Assembly: GCF_900107115.1 (NCBI RefSeq)
Contig: NZ_FNOS01000001.1
Location: 620,001-684,000 of the forward strand
DNA: 64,000 bases
Direction: 5' to 3'
Source of the DNA: Salimicrobium album
GTDB lineage: Bacteria > Bacillota > Bacilli > Bacillales > Halobacillaceae
Each line of letters begins with the position of its first letter. Positions within the stretch are counted from its first letter, which is position 1. The notes beneath the pieces are model-generated. The model worked only from the letters and a program-made list of their open reading frames with translations, made no database searches and was not told the DNA's origin. The position numbers and the translations under genes are program-made. Positions 52,396-60,884 of this stretch are shown piece by piece.

Positions 52396-53334
52396 TCACT
52401 CATATAAGTGGTTGATAGCGTCTTCCAGAATTTTCTCGGAGGAGATTAACCCACGGAATCTTGACCACATATTACGGTCCACCTCGTACACCTGGTCTTC
52501 TTTTACTGCACTTACTTTTCCGTACAGATCGTTTTCTTTCCATTCGTCCACTACTGTCTTATCTCCGGTCACCATATGGAACATCACATCCGGATCGACT
52601 TCTACAATTTGTTCCAGGTTTATTTTATTATATCTGTCGTCTCCACTCTGAATCGCGTTTTCGAGGCCGATGGATTCAAGAAGGGAGCCGGTATATGATT
52701 CGAAATTGTGAGCGAAATAGCCGCTGTCGGCCACTACGGCAGGTAAAACTGTCCTTGATTCGTCTTCCGGGACCTGAGAGCGGAGTTCTTCCATTCTGTT
52801 TTTATGTTCTTTCAGAACTTCCTCCCCCTTCTGCTCTTTCCCCACAGCTTTTGCAACCGTTTCGAAACTGTCGATAATGCCTGCATAATCCGCTGAAAGG
52901 GAAGGCAGGACAATCGTCGGTGCAATTTCCGAAAGCTGATCATAAATATCCTGATGTCTTTCATAATCGGCTATGATCAAATCCGGCTGGAGAGAACTGA
53001 TCACTTCGAGGGAAGGCTGCTTTCTCGTACCTACCGAAGTGTAGTCTCCTATTTTTTCTTTAACAGGGTCTATGATACGTTCCGGATCCTCATCATCTGC
53101 GATCCCCGCCGGGGTGATACCGAGAGAAGCAAGGTTATCCACAAAGGAAAACTCCAGAGCCACTACTTTCTCCGGCGTTCCTGTAATTTCGGTTTCGCCC
53201 ATTTCATGTTTAATCGTTCGCGTTTCTTTCTTATCCTCCTGCGATTCCCCGGAAGAATCCTCTTCATTTCCTCCGCAAGCCGCTAAAAATATAACAAAAG
53301 CAAACATGCTTATAAGTACTGCATAACGTTTCAT
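52396..53334 (-). CDS. Iron-siderophore substrate-binding lipoprotein (YfiY-like)
   Basis: 312-residue binding protein. Signal peptide and lipobox FLAAC (Cys20), acidic linker, then a class III periplasmic-binding fold: PEKVVALEFSFVDNLASLGITPAGIAD, RKQPSLEVISSLQPDLIIADYERHQD and the closing RFRGLISSEKILEDAINHLYE. Resembles Bacillus YfiY (hydroxamate-citrate siderophores); the ligand is inferred. A Fur box lies before the start, and two permease genes follow after a hairpin-rich spacer. Confidence 0.9.
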   Translation of the reverse strand: MKRYAVLISMFAFVIFLAACGGNEEDSSGESQEDKKETRTIKHEMGETEITGTPEKVVALEFSFVDNLASLGITPAGIADDEDPERIIDPVKEKIGDYTSVGTRKQPSLEVISSLQPDLIIADYERHQDIYDQLSEIAPTIVLPSLSADYAGIIDSFETVAKAVGKEQKGEEVLKEHKNRMEELRSQVPEDESRTVLPAVVADSGYFAHNFESYTGSLLESIGLENAIQSGDDRYNKINLEQIVEVDPDVMFHMVTGDKTVVDEWKENDLYGKVSAVKEDQVYEVDRNMWSRFRGLISSEKILEDAINHLYE

Positions 53335-53355
53335 TACTTCACTCCTGACCTTAAT

Positions 53356-53370
53356 TGAAAATCATTATCA
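53356..53370 (-). promoter_or_regulatory. Fur box of the siderophore uptake operon
   Basis: TGAAAATCATTATCA matches the Fur core TGATAATNATTATCA at all but one position. It is 22-36 bases upstream of the binding-protein start; iron-loaded Fur would repress. Confidence 0.8.
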
Positions 53371-53477
53371 CTATTATCTTATGCGCTCCACCCCCTGTTG
53401 TAAAGATATTTTTCACTTTAATAAACAGTAGCTACAATTCAGACAGTAATTATAATGTTTATTTAAAGCAGGAGACT

Positions 53478-53503
53478 CTGTTTTCCCCCGGTGCCGAAAA
53501 CAG
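53478..53503. repeat. Inverted repeat after proC
   Basis: CTGTTTTC and GAAAACAG flank a G/C-rich 10-base loop near the proC stop. There is no T-run on either strand, so I do not call it a terminator. Confidence 0.4.
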
Positions 53504-53506
53504 GGT

Positions 53507-54316
53507 TTACTGTTTCGATAAATATCCGGAACGTTCTGTCGTAGCATTCATCGCTTCGATTACAGCCTTGCGAAGACCGTGTTTTTCAAGAGCGGTGACG
53601 CCCTCGATGGTGACTCCCCCGGGCGTACAAACATCGTCTTTCAGTTTGCCCGGGTGCTCTCCTGTTTCAAGAATCATTTTTGCCGCTCCGCTCACGGACT
53701 GAGCAGCCATTTTATAGGCCTTATCTCTTGGAAACCCCTGTTGTACCGCCGTATCGGCCATAGCTTCAATGAACATATAGACAAATGCCGGAGAAGACCC
53801 GCTTACGGCAGGTACAGCATCCATGAGATTTTCTTTAATAACCTCCGCCTTCCCGAAGCTCTCATAAAGATCGAGAACAGCATTCAGTTCCGTCTCTGTA
53901 ACCAGTTCATTAGGGCACAATACACTCATCCCTTCCCCTACTAAAGAAGGTGTGTTAGGCATGGAGCGAATTACCTTGACGTTTTTGCCAAGATACTTCC
54001 TCATCGTTTCTAAGTTTATGCCGGGGGCGATTGTAACTATAATAGTATCTTCAGAAAGTTCCGATTTGATCTGTTCGATTACCCCCTGATAAACATAAGG
54101 TTTCACAGCCAGGAACAGGATATCACTATCCGCAGCCAGACGTTTGTTGTCATCAGAAATCCGTATACCGATTTCCCCGCTTACGAAATCGATAGTCTCC
54201 TCGGTTATTGCAGTCGCAGAAATCTGATCGATAGAGACGCTCCCGGAACGGATCATCCCCTGGATCATTGCCTGCCCCATGCTGCCACATCCTATAAAAC
54301 CAATGTTCTTTACCAA
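53507..54316 (-). CDS. proC: Pyrroline-5-carboxylate reductase
   Basis: Last step of proline synthesis: reduces pyrroline-5-carboxylate with NADPH. 269 residues. Nucleotide motif IGFIGCGSMGQAMIQGMI (5-22), LFLAVKPYVYQGVIEQI, RSMPNTPSLVGEGMSVLC and the C-terminal signature DDVCTPGGVTIEGVTALEKHGLR are all present. Start is TTG with AAAGGAGG upstream. Bacillus has several paralogues (proG/proH/proI), so which one is uncertain; proline is also a compatible solute in salt. Confidence 0.92.
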   Translation of the reverse strand: MVKNIGFIGCGSMGQAMIQGMIRSGSVSIDQISATAITEETIDFVSGEIGIRISDDNKRLAADSDILFLAVKPYVYQGVIEQIKSELSEDTIIVTIAPGINLETMRKYLGKNVKVIRSMPNTPSLVGEGMSVLCPNELVTETELNAVLDLYESFGKAEVIKENLMDAVPAVSGSSPAFVYMFIEAMADTAVQQGFPRDKAYKMAAQSVSGAAKMILETGEHPGKLKDDVCTPGGVTIEGVTALEKHGLRKAVIEAMNATTERSGYLSKQ

Positions 54317-54386
54317 ATCAATCGCCTCCTTTAATGGTTTTCATTTTAACGAAATCTGTCCACGTTCACAATCTCATTAACGAAAA

Positions 54387-54420
54387 AGGTTATATTTCCT
54401 GAGAAAGGGTTTACAAAGCT
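54387..54420 (-). promoter_or_regulatory. Candidate promoter of proC
   Basis: On the minus strand TTGTAA and TATAAC are 16 bases apart upstream of proC. It overlaps a stronger plus-strand promoter. Confidence 0.4.
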
Positions 54421-54438
54421 GAAGACCTGCTTTATAAT
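54410..54438 (+). promoter_or_regulatory. Near-consensus plus-strand promoter in the proC/antiporter spacer
   Basis: TTTACA (54410-54415) and a perfect TATAAT (54433-54438) are exactly 17 bases apart. Both neighbouring genes are on the other strand, so it serves neither. Confidence 0.55.
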
Positions 54439-54444
54439 AAAATA

Positions 54445-54526
54445 CGTAATCATATCATAACGCTTCACCCCAAATATCATAACCACTGCAATCGAGCCAG
54501 GTACCCTTCTACACCTGGCTCTTACT
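54445..54526 (+). ncRNA. Candidate small RNA, 80 bases, ending in a hairpin
   Basis: A transcript from the promoter at 54410-54438 would run about 50 bases and then meet a 9-bp perfect hairpin (GAGCCAGGT 54494-54502 with ACCTGGCTC 54513-54521), followed by TTACTTATGTTC. No open frame with a ribosome site lies in it. The T-run is poor, so termination is uncertain and read-through would be antisense to the antiporter 3' end. This is a hypothesis from promoter and hairpin only. Confidence 0.3.
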
Positions 54527-54531
54527 TATGT

Positions 54532-56010
54532 TCAATTTTCTTTTAAAGCCTGCAGACGTTTCTTCAGCTGTTTCTTCACTTTCCGGGCTACGAGAATGTA
54601 CAACGTGTCTCCCGGCATAATTGTTGTCTGACCGTAAGGGGTAATCATATCCCCGTCTCTTATAATAGCGTTAATCAAAGCCCTGTCAGGCAAAGATAAA
54701 TCTTCAAGCGTCTCCCCGGCGATCTGGTTCTGGTCTGTTACTTCAAATTCCAGCATCTCCACGTTCGCTTTCCCCATGGATATCACCTCGAGAGAATGGA
54801 TAGGATTGATTCTCCTCTCTGAAACCAATTTGAATTTCTCTGCCACCTGCATAATAGTCGAACCCTGCAGCAGAGCTGAAATCAGAACAATGAAGAAAAC
54901 GATATTAAAAATAGTCTGGCTGTGACCGATTCCTGCGAGCATAGGGAATATCGCCAGTACGATTGGTACAGCTCCTCTTAGTCCCGCCCACGACAGAAAC
55001 AGCATTTCCTTAGTCGAAAATCTGAAAAAGCCGAGCATCGAAAATACCGCGGCGGGCCGGGCGATAAATATCAGTACAAATGCTGTAAGCACCCCGCTCC
55101 ACATAACGTTGCCTGTAAACACCTCCGAAGGGGAAACAAACAGCCCAAGCAGGACGAACATCAAAATCTGCGCCATCCAGCCGAACCCTTCATGGAAACG
55201 GAGAATGGAGTATCGATAGGCGAGCTCACCGTGGCCGATTACAACAGCACTTACATAGACTGCGAGCAAGCCGCTCGATTCAATAAGTGAACTCGTACTG
55301 TAGGCGAGGAATGCAAAACCCAAAGCAAACAACGGATACAAACCACTTGAGTCGAGGTTTATTTTATTCAGGGAGAGGCTCGCCACGTATCCGATAATAA
55401 TTCCTGTCAGAAGACCGGCACCCATCTGCCAGAAAAAAGAACCCACGGCTGTCCAAATGTTGGACTCCTCCAGAGAAAGAAGTTGTATGAACGTGACCGT
55501 CAGGAAGACGGCCATAGGATCATTAGTCCCCGATTCCGCTTCAAGCGTGGAGGATACTTTATCTTTGATGTTTTTTCCTTTCAGCACGGCGAATACGGCT
55601 GCAGCATCCGTGGAACCTACGATGGACCCTAACAGAAAGGCTTCTAGCCATGGTAAATCGATAATGTATTTCGCTGTTACAGCTACAATGGCAGTGGTTA
55701 TCAGCACGCCGACTGTAGCAAGCATGACAGACGGTGCGGCCACCGGTCTGATTTCCCGCCACTCCGTCTGCATACCACCCTCGAACAAAATGACTACAAG
55801 AGCCATTACCCCGATTAACTGGGCAACTTCGGCATTATTAAAATACACGAGTTGAAGACCGTCACTTCCAACAATCATTCCTACAGCTATAAATAAAACC
55901 AGTGAAGGCACGCCGAGACGGCTTGAAAATTTCGTAACTACCACACTGACAATCAGAAGCAGTGCTATCAAAAAAAGAAACTGATTGGATTCTAAAATTT
56001 CCTGTATCAT
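54532..56010 (-). CDS. Cation/proton antiporter (CPA1) with RCK_C domain, K+/H+ type
   Basis: 492 residues: about 12-13 membrane helices (residues 1-390) then a cytoplasmic TrkA-C/RCK_C domain (about 405-485, MLEFEVTDQNQIAGETLEDLSLPDRALINAIIRDG). The transport core has LGSIVGSTDAAAVFAVLKGK and LEAESGTNDPMAVFLTV, the paired-Asp region of CPA1 antiporters. This arrangement is that of the NhaP2/CvrA-type K+(Na+)/H+ antiporters; the RCK_C domain often senses a nucleotide such as c-di-AMP. Ion choice is inferred. Confidence 0.88.
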   Translation of the reverse strand: MIQEILESNQFLFLIALLLIVSVVVTKFSSRLGVPSLVLFIAVGMIVGSDGLQLVYFNNAEVAQLIGVMALVVILFEGGMQTEWREIRPVAAPSVMLATVGVLITTAIVAVTAKYIIDLPWLEAFLLGSIVGSTDAAAVFAVLKGKNIKDKVSSTLEAESGTNDPMAVFLTVTFIQLLSLEESNIWTAVGSFFWQMGAGLLTGIIIGYVASLSLNKINLDSSGLYPLFALGFAFLAYSTSSLIESSGLLAVYVSAVVIGHGELAYRYSILRFHEGFGWMAQILMFVLLGLFVSPSEVFTGNVMWSGVLTAFVLIFIARPAAVFSMLGFFRFSTKEMLFLSWAGLRGAVPIVLAIFPMLAGIGHSQTIFNIVFFIVLISALLQGSTIMQVAEKFKLVSERRINPIHSLEVISMGKANVEMLEFEVTDQNQIAGETLEDLSLPDRALINAIIRDGDMITPYGQTTIMPGDTLYILVARKVKKQLKKRLQALKEN

Positions 56011-56112
56011 TTATGGAGCCTCCAGAGATTTCGTTTTTTTATTATACCAATTTTTCTCTGGTATCGTTCGCAGGACGCTCACTCTTCTTCCATTACAGAA
56101 GTTTCTCAGATA

Positions 56113-56154
56113 CAAAAAGGCGGCCTTTTGAAACCGGCCGCCTTTTTGTAGTGC
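56113..56154 (-). terminator. Terminator of odhAB
   Basis: AAAAAGGCGGCC and GGCCGCCTTTTT form a 12-bp stem; minus strand ends in TTTTT, just after the odhB stop. Symmetric, so it can act in both directions. Confidence 0.88.
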
Positions 56155-56161
56155 TGTTTTA

Positions 56162-57478
56162 TTAACCTTCGAGCAGAAGATCATATGGGTCTTCAATCAT
56201 TTCTTTAATACGACGAAGGAATTGCACTGCTTCTTTACCATCAACGATACGATGGTCGTAGGAAAGCGCAATATACATCATCGGTCTGGCTTCAATGGAA
56301 TCGTCCGGCATTACTTTCGGACGCTTTTCAATATTGTGAAGCCCGAGAATCCCTACCTGTGGGGAGTTCAGGATAGGTGTAGAAAGCATGGAACCGAAAA
56401 TACCGCCGTTTGTGATCGTGAAAGATCCGCCCTGAAGATCATCAAGACCGAGTTCTTTATTACGGGCCATCTCAGCCAAACGGATGATTTCGCTTTCGAT
56501 GCCTGCGAAACCGACGCGATCCGCATCACGTACGACAGGGACGACCAGACCTTCATCTGTGGAAACAGCCATTCCGATATCATAGAATTTCTTTTTCACT
56601 ACTTCTTTGCCCTGGATTTCCGCATTAAGCAGCGGGAATTCTTTAAGGGCACCAACTGCAGCTTTCGTAAAGAAGGACATAAACCCAAGTTTCACTCCAT
56701 GTTTATCCTGGAATGCTTCTTTCCGTTCTTTACGCAAGTTCATGATATTGGTCATATCCACTTCGTTGAAAGTGGTGAGCATCGCAGATTCCTGCTGGAC
56801 TTCCACCAGACGTTTTGCAATAGTCTGGCGGCGGCGGGACATTTTCTCGCGCTCTACCGGCTTACTGAACTCTTCTTTCGATTCTTTTTCTTTTTTATCG
56901 GAAGACGAGCCGCTGGAAGTCTGTTTCTTCTCCTCTTTCGAACTGCCATTTGCATGTTCGTCTACATCTTCCGGACGTACGCGGCCGTAAGGGTCACGTG
57001 CAGAAATCTCGCTTAAATCGATACCAAGTTCTCTGGCCCGTTTGCGGGCAGCCGGGGTAGCGATGATATCTTCTTTCTTCGAGTCATCATCGGAAGATTT
57101 TTCTTTCTTGTCTTCTTTTTCTTCTTTCTTATCTTCTGTTTTCTCCTCTTTCGCTTCCTGTTTGCCTTCGTCTGGCTTCTCTTCTGTTTTCTCTTCGGAA
57201 GCATCTTCCCCGGAAGAATCATCTTCTTTTCCGGAGGCTTCCCCGGTTTCATCAACTTTCGCAATTACGTCCCCGACTTCTACGTCATCACCTGCTTCTT
57301 TCAGGAGTTCGGTAATGACACCGCCGGTATCCGCGTTCACCTCGACGTTGACTTTGTCGGTTTCAAGCTCGAGAACAGGATCGCCTTTTTCCACCTGGTC
57401 CCCTTTATTCACGAGCCATTCGGCTATAGTCCCCTCCGTAATTGATTCTGCCAGTTCTGGTACTTTTATTTCCTTCAT
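56162..57478 (-). CDS. odhB: Dihydrolipoyllysine succinyltransferase (E2 of 2-oxoglutarate dehydrogenase)
   Basis: Core E2 of the 2-oxoglutarate dehydrogenase complex. 438 residues: lipoyl domain with Lys42 (LELETDKVNVEV), a long Glu/Lys/Ser linker (about 85-140), a peripheral-subunit-binding domain (ATPAARKRARELGIDLSEI, about 140-175), a second charged linker, and a catalytic domain ending in LSYDHRIVDGKEAVQF (catalytic His/Asp). The linker is unusually acidic and repetitive. Its ATG overlaps the odhA stop by 4 bases. No lpd (E3) gene follows; E3 must come from another locus, as in B. subtilis. Confidence 0.95.
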   Translation of the reverse strand: MKEIKVPELAESITEGTIAEWLVNKGDQVEKGDPVLELETDKVNVEVNADTGGVITELLKEAGDDVEVGDVIAKVDETGEASGKEDDSSGEDASEEKTEEKPDEGKQEAKEEKTEDKKEEKEDKKEKSSDDDSKKEDIIATPAARKRARELGIDLSEISARDPYGRVRPEDVDEHANGSSKEEKKQTSSGSSSDKKEKESKEEFSKPVEREKMSRRRQTIAKRLVEVQQESAMLTTFNEVDMTNIMNLRKERKEAFQDKHGVKLGFMSFFTKAAVGALKEFPLLNAEIQGKEVVKKKFYDIGMAVSTDEGLVVPVVRDADRVGFAGIESEIIRLAEMARNKELGLDDLQGGSFTITNGGIFGSMLSTPILNSPQVGILGLHNIEKRPKVMPDDSIEARPMMYIALSYDHRIVDGKEAVQFLRRIKEMIEDPYDLLLEG

Positions 57479-60339
57479 TGTGAGTTGCCTCCTTTAGAGA
57501 TTTGAAGAGCTTCCTTGATTATGCGGTTCTGTTCGGTTTTATGAATATTAGGTTCCCCCACTGAAGGTGATGCACGATGAGGGCGTCCCACGTAACGGTG
57601 TATCTGACCTTCCTCGAGCAGGTTGTAAAGAATGCCTTCGACAAAATACCAGCTTCCCATATTTTGCGGTTCTTCCTGTACCCATACGAGTTCTTTCAAG
57701 TTAGGATATTCCTTCATAATCTCTTTCAGTTTCTGATCCGGGAACGGATAAATCTGTTCGACGCGGACCGCATCAATTGTTTCAAAAGAACTTTCTTCCT
57801 GTTCAGTACGATCTTCGATATCCACCATGATTTTACCGCTTCCGAGAAGCAGTGTTTTCACTTTAGATTTGTCTTTTTTCTTCGTCTTCGTCAGTCCGGG
57901 CTGACGAACAAGAGGGTGGAAGCCGCTGTCCGTAAATTCTTTCGCTTCTGAAGCCACACGCTGATTACGCAACAGACTTTTCGGCGTCATCAGCACAAGC
58001 GGCCTTTCTTCCTCTTTACAACTGATGGCTGACTGCCTTCTGAGAAGATGGAAGTATTGGGCGGCTGACGTCACGTTTGCGACTGTCCAGTTGTTTTCAG
58101 CTGACATCTGCAGGAAACGTTCCAGACGGGCACTGGAGTGTTCAGGCCCCTGTCCTTCATAACCGTGCGGAAGCAGGAATACCATATTCGACTGTTCGTT
58201 CCACTTCGCGCGTCCGGAAGAAACAAACTGATCGAAAATCACCTGACCCGCGTTCGCGAAATCACCGAACTGTGCTTCCCATACGACCAGGGTTTCCTGG
58301 GAATGTACGCTGTACCCGTATTCAAAACCGAGCACTCCGGCTTCCGACAGGGGACTGTTGAATATATCAAACGAAGCTTTCGCCTGTTCAATACCGTGTA
58401 GCGGGCAATAAGTTTCTCCGGTTTCCACATCATGAAGAACCATGTGCCGGTGGGCAAATGTCCCACGTTCCGTGTCCTGACCGGTGACCCGGATCGGCTG
58501 ACCCTCTTCAAGGATAGAGGCGAACGCCAGTGCTTCTGCTGTAGCCCAGTCTACTTTATTTCCTTCTTCAAGCATATTCTCACGTTTGTTCAGGATTTTT
58601 TCGAGTTTCTTGAACCCGTTGAAGCCTTCAGGGCGCTCAAGCATCTGCTTATTGAGCGTTTTCAGACGATCAAGGTCCACCACGGTTTCAAACTCCTCGA
58701 GAGACCGTTCCACTCCCTGCGGGCGACCCTGGACGTCCGGTTCGTATGTCTCTTCTTCTTTCATACTGTTATAAATGTCTCTCAGGTTCGAAGTCGCTTT
58801 TTCTTTATACTCATCAAGCTCTCCGTCCTGGATAACCCCCTGATTCAATAGATTCTCCCCGTACACATTGGCGATGGTAGGATGTTCATCTATTTCACTA
58901 TAAAGACGGGGCTGGGTAGCCCGTGGCTCGTCTATTTCGTTATGACCATAACGCCGGTAACCCACAAGATCGATTAATACGTCTTTATGGAAAGTCTGGC
59001 GATATTCGTATGCAAGAGCAATCGCGGAGAGGCACGCTTCCGGATCGTCAGCATTCACGTGCATGATAGGAATTTCAAACCCTTTGGCCAGGTCACTGGC
59101 ATAACGGGTGGACCTTCCGTCTTTCCGGTTCGTAGTGAAGCCAACAAGATTATTCGCAATAATATGCACCGTCCCTCCAGAACGGTACCCTTCAAGGTCA
59201 CTCAAGTTTAAGGTTTCGGCTACGACACCTTCCCCTATAAAAGCAGCATCTCCGTGAATAAGCACGCCAAGAGCAGCATCTTCATCAATTACTGAATTAC
59301 CGCGCTCCTCCCGGTAATCCTGAGCGGCTCTTGTGAAGCCCTGTACTACCGGATTTACAAACTCAAGGTGAGAAGGGTTATGGCTTAACGTTACGCGCGT
59401 GGCGTGACTGTCATCCCCGTTTTTCACTTCTCGTTTGGCACCGAAATGATATTTCACATCTCCGGTCCATCCGTAGTTGATTCCCTGTGATCCTTCCGAA
59501 GGCATAAGTTCCTTTTCCGGGGAGTGATTAAATTCCGAAAATATTTTTTCATAAGGTTTTCCAAGTACGTGAGCCAGTACGTTCAGACGGCCGCGGTGCG
59601 CCATTCCAAGCATAACGTGCTGAATATGGTCGACTGCTGCTGACTGGACGATTTTATCCAGCATAGGTACCATGGCATCCATGCCTTCGATGGAAAACCT
59701 CTTCTGAGCCACGAAAGTCTTACCGAGAAACTGTTCGAAATTCTCGACTTCTATCAGGCGATACAAAAGCTGCTTCCGTTCTTCCGTGGACAGGTTGACA
59801 CTGTAAGAACCCGATTCGATTCTTTCCTTTAACCAGGACCTTTCCCTTTCGTTATGCACGTGTTCATATTCGAAGGAAAGCGTACCTGCATACCTTTCTT
59901 TCAGTGTTTCGATCGCCTGCCACGCATTATTGAGTTTAACGTTAGCCTCAGGCCAGATCCATTCGGCCGGGAGCTGTTCAAGATCTTCTTTAGAGATACC
60001 GTAAGTTTCCGGTTCGAGTAATTCGGTGTCGGGGCGATCAAACCCTCCTACCGCATAAATATCGGCGGAAAGATGACCATCGCGACGGATTGCTTCCACC
60101 AGTTTCAAAGCAGCAGCAATTTTGCTTACATCCTGGGCAGAAGGGACGTTTCCACCGGAGGATTCGGCAGCAGGCCGCTCCGATTCTACAGGCGCCCCGT
60201 GCTTTTCAAAAAGTTCTTTCATAGAAGCGTCGACTGCATTTTCATCTTCCTGAAAACGTTCATATTGCTCTTCTATGTATCCCATGTTGGGACCATGGAA
60301 GTTAGACCAAAAAGATACTTTGGATTCTGTATTCGACAC
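57475..60339 (-). CDS. odhA: 2-oxoglutarate dehydrogenase E1
   Basis: Thiamine-diphosphate E1 that decarboxylates 2-oxoglutarate and succinylates the E2 lipoyl group. About 954 residues, near the Bacillus length. N-terminal FHGPNMGYIEEQYERFQ; HVMLGMAHRGRLNVLAHVLGKPYEKIFSEF; the thiamine site GDAAFIGEGVVAETLNLS...GTVHIIANNLVGFTT; EYGYSVHSQETLVVWEAQFGDFANAGQVIFDQF; and EEPQNMGSW. The start is GTG at 60339, 8 bases after GGGGG. Promoter and a cre-like site lie upstream, so the odhAB operon is probably glucose-repressed. Confidence 0.95.
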   Translation of the reverse strand: MSNTESKVSFWSNFHGPNMGYIEEQYERFQEDENAVDASMKELFEKHGAPVESERPAAESSGGNVPSAQDVSKIAAALKLVEAIRRDGHLSADIYAVGGFDRPDTELLEPETYGISKEDLEQLPAEWIWPEANVKLNNAWQAIETLKERYAGTLSFEYEHVHNERERSWLKERIESGSYSVNLSTEERKQLLYRLIEVENFEQFLGKTFVAQKRFSIEGMDAMVPMLDKIVQSAAVDHIQHVMLGMAHRGRLNVLAHVLGKPYEKIFSEFNHSPEKELMPSEGSQGINYGWTGDVKYHFGAKREVKNGDDSHATRVTLSHNPSHLEFVNPVVQGFTRAAQDYREERGNSVIDEDAALGVLIHGDAAFIGEGVVAETLNLSDLEGYRSGGTVHIIANNLVGFTTNRKDGRSTRYASDLAKGFEIPIMHVNADDPEACLSAIALAYEYRQTFHKDVLIDLVGYRRYGHNEIDEPRATQPRLYSEIDEHPTIANVYGENLLNQGVIQDGELDEYKEKATSNLRDIYNSMKEEETYEPDVQGRPQGVERSLEEFETVVDLDRLKTLNKQMLERPEGFNGFKKLEKILNKRENMLEEGNKVDWATAEALAFASILEEGQPIRVTGQDTERGTFAHRHMVLHDVETGETYCPLHGIEQAKASFDIFNSPLSEAGVLGFEYGYSVHSQETLVVWEAQFGDFANAGQVIFDQFVSSGRAKWNEQSNMVFLLPHGYEGQGPEHSSARLERFLQMSAENNWTVANVTSAAQYFHLLRRQSAISCKEEERPLVLMTPKSLLRNQRVASEAKEFTDSGFHPLVRQPGLTKTKKKDKSKVKTLLLGSGKIMVDIEDRTEQEESSFETIDAVRVEQIYPFPDQKLKEIMKEYPNLKELVWVQEEPQNMGSWYFVEGILYNLLEEGQIHRYVGRPHRASPSVGEPNIHKTEQNRIIKEALQISKGGNSQ

Positions 60340-60378
60340 GAAAATTACCCCCAAATTAGTCTTCGATGATGTATGAAA

Positions 60379-60392
60379 CGTAAACGTTTGCA
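60379..60392 (-). promoter_or_regulatory. cre-like site in the odhA leader
   Basis: CGTAAACGTTTGCA (12 of 14 to cre consensus on either strand) lies just downstream of the odhA -10 box. It is within a longer imperfect palindrome. odhAB is known to be CcpA-controlled in Bacillus. Confidence 0.5.
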
Positions 60393-60404
60393 AATTCAAA
60401 CTCT

Positions 60405-60433
60405 ATTATAGAACTGTACATGGTAACGTTCAA
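60405..60433 (-). promoter_or_regulatory. Sigma-A promoter of odhAB
   Basis: On the minus strand TTGAAC (60428-60433) and a perfect TATAAT (60405-60410) are 17 bases apart, about 65 bases before the odhA start. Confidence 0.75.
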
Positions 60434-60714
60434 TAGCTGTTGACATTTTCTTTTTTTCTGACTTTCATACATACTCTTTTATTCCATCTATCATTATAAC
60501 AAGAAAAGGTTGTTCTGAACACGAATTGAGTAATTTATCGCTTATTCTTCACTATTTCATACCTCCGGATTTTTAAAACGGTATTTTCATCAATTTTATT
60601 TTTGAAATGATACCGGGCTCCTCCGCAAGAAATTTCCGTGTTTCCATTTTCTTTATAATTAACCTCGTGTATAATGGAAACAGAATTGAACGGGATGACA
60701 AGGAGGAACTACAC

Positions 60715-60807
60715 ATGAAAATGACATTGATCATGATGGTGAGCATTTCTTTTCTTACATCTATTTTCGCTGCAGGACGCGACGAAAAGCCAGGTGCTCC
60801 AAAGTAA
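60715..60807 (+). CDS. 30-residue membrane or secreted peptide
   Basis: A short gene encoding 30 residues: a hydrophobic stretch of about 18 residues (MTLIMMVSISFLTSIFAA) then a charged tail (GRDEKPGAPK). It has an excellent AAGGAGG ribosome site 8 bases before the ATG, two TATAAT boxes 40-60 bases upstream, and its own terminator 10 bases after the stop. This full set makes it a real unit. It could be a one-helix membrane peptide or a signal-peptide-only remnant cut after FAA. I do not recognise a family. Confidence 0.7.
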   Translation: MKMTLIMMVSISFLTSIFAAGRDEKPGAPK

Positions 60808-60817
60808 TATACTGAAG

Positions 60818-60847
60818 AGATCGCCCTTAAAAGGCGATCTTTTTTTG
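60818..60847 (+). terminator. Terminator of the 30-residue peptide gene
   Basis: AGATCGCC (60818-60825) and GGCGATCT (60833-60840) form a perfect 8-bp stem with a 7-base loop followed by six T residues. Confidence 0.88.
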
Positions 60848-60884
60848 TTCGGAAGAAAGAGGTCGGTTGCCTCCCGTTCTTCCT

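Larger units (their letters stand above)
60340..60714. other. Divergent regulatory spacer, about 375 bases gene-free
   Basis: No other gene is supported here. On the minus strand it holds the odhA leader, cre-like site and promoter (60379-60433). On the plus strand it holds two TATAAT boxes (60654-60659 and 60670-60675) before the 30-residue peptide gene. The middle is A/T-rich with nothing I recognise. Confidence 0.6.
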
